Source: Piscicola geometra (lineage: Eukaryota > Annelida > Clitellata > Hirudinida > Piscicolidae). Taken from it: a stretch of 64,000 bases of DNA. Where the stretch lies: the NCBI GenBank assembly GCA_943735955.1, contig OX030955.1, positions 13,605,383 to 13,669,382 on the forward strand, given 5' to 3'. Position 1 is the first letter of the stretch. More notes on this DNA, generated by a model. It was not told the origin of the DNA. It saw only the letters and a program-made list of their open reading frames with translations, and did not search any database. The letters are not shown here.

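Larger units (their letters stand above)
1..64000. repeat. 66-bp tandem repeat array filling the window (about 971 units)
   Basis: The array has 965 full 66-bp units, six 42-bp units and a last 58-bp partial unit starting at 63943. The consensus has 29 G+C in 66 bases (44%). Units usually differ from consensus at zero to three positions. The same variants recur at distances that are multiples of 66 bp, corrected by 24 bp where a short unit lies between, so blocks of units were copied together. No spacer, insertion or out-of-frame indel was seen, and no unique DNA appears at either end. The consensus splits into a 24-bp module (begins GTGCCAACTGCTGTATCG), a related 24-bp module (begins GTGCCGACTACTGTATCA) and an 18-bp module (ACAACAGAATCAACAAGT). 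The true copy number may be larger because both ends are cut. Variant positions were read by eye, so individual counts could be off slightly. Confidence 0.98.

Noticed and set aside
1..64000. Antisense frame in register with frame +1 codons (repeat DTVVGTVVDTAV, then GTLVDSVVII)
   Set aside because: It also appears open across the window, but almost no single-base change of the consensus can make a stop in it, so its openness carries little information. It has hardly any ATG (only opposite the variants near 46699 and 49009), and the product is not a recognisable protein type. Third codon positions coincide with those of the base-2 frame, so synonymous patterns cannot separate the two. Strand-specific RNA would.
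1..64000. CRISPR array
   Set aside because: The period is a contiguous 66 bp with no unique spacers. Every part of the unit is conserved equally, and no cas gene is present.
1..64000. Centromeric or other non-coding satellite with higher-order repeats
   Set aside because: Not fully excluded. The block structure resembles satellite evolution, but one frame without stops, indels only in multiples of three and a clear PTS composition favour a coding repeat. A unique in-frame sequence at the array edges would settle it.
1..64000. Promoters, ribosome binding sites, introns, tRNA or rRNA genes, terminators, insertion sequences
   Set aside because: None seen. Every stretch is repeat unit. GT and AG dinucleotides occur in each unit, but no unit differs in a way that would suggest a real splice site, and the frame needs no splicing.

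Overview
The whole 64-kb window is one tandem array of a 66-bp unit, with no unique sequence at either end. In the phase that starts at base 1 there are 965 full units, six shortened 42-bp units and a final partial unit of 58 bp. These sum exactly to 64,000 and every length change is a multiple of three. No tRNA, rRNA, mobile element, CRISPR array, origin, promoter or terminator is visible, and there is no stretch outside the array.

The most important reading is the frame starting at base 2. I found no stop codon in it across the window (21,333 codons). Each unit encodes 22 residues built from three modules: VPTAVSTT, VPTTVSMM and TTESTS. That is 12 Ser/Thr, 2 Pro, 4 Val, 2 Met, 1 Glu and 1 Ala, with no Cys and no basic residue. 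This is the composition of a mucin-type Pro/Thr/Ser (PTS) domain or of an adhesin or flocculin stalk. I interpret the window as an internal part of a giant, intron-free repeat exon of a surface or secreted mucin-like protein, with both ends of the gene outside the window. The long Cys-rich translations in the frame starting at base 1 are shadows. That frame carries at least 26 stop codons, and the changes that create them read through in the base-2 frame as Thr synonymous changes or, mostly, Val-to-Glu.

Layout by shared variant markers (higher-order repeats, HORs): 0.5-7 kb, 19-, 18- and 11-unit periods; 7-8.6 kb, 16 units; 9.5-13 kb, 29 units; 12.7-17.3 kb, 36 units; 17.3-21.4 kb, 11, 29 and 14 units; 22.1-27 kb, 33 and 31 units; 27.2-30.8 kb, 18 and 17 units; 31.4-41 kb, a region sharing rare markers with 9.5-13 kb and holding six units that have lost one 24-bp module; 42-46.7 kb, 36 units; 46.7-49.8 kb, 35 units; 50.2-52.6 kb, short-period mixtures; 52.7-64 kb, a 65-unit block followed by a near-identical copy and a third copy offset by 49 units. 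The array therefore grew by repeated unequal exchange of blocks of about 10-65 units, with the right end the most recent.

The organism cannot be named because there is no unique sequence. A eukaryote, most likely an animal, is inferred from the mucin-like repeat, about 44% GC and two CpG per unit. A fungus, a protist or a bacterium with giant adhesins cannot be excluded. A non-coding satellite that happens to keep one frame open remains the main alternative.
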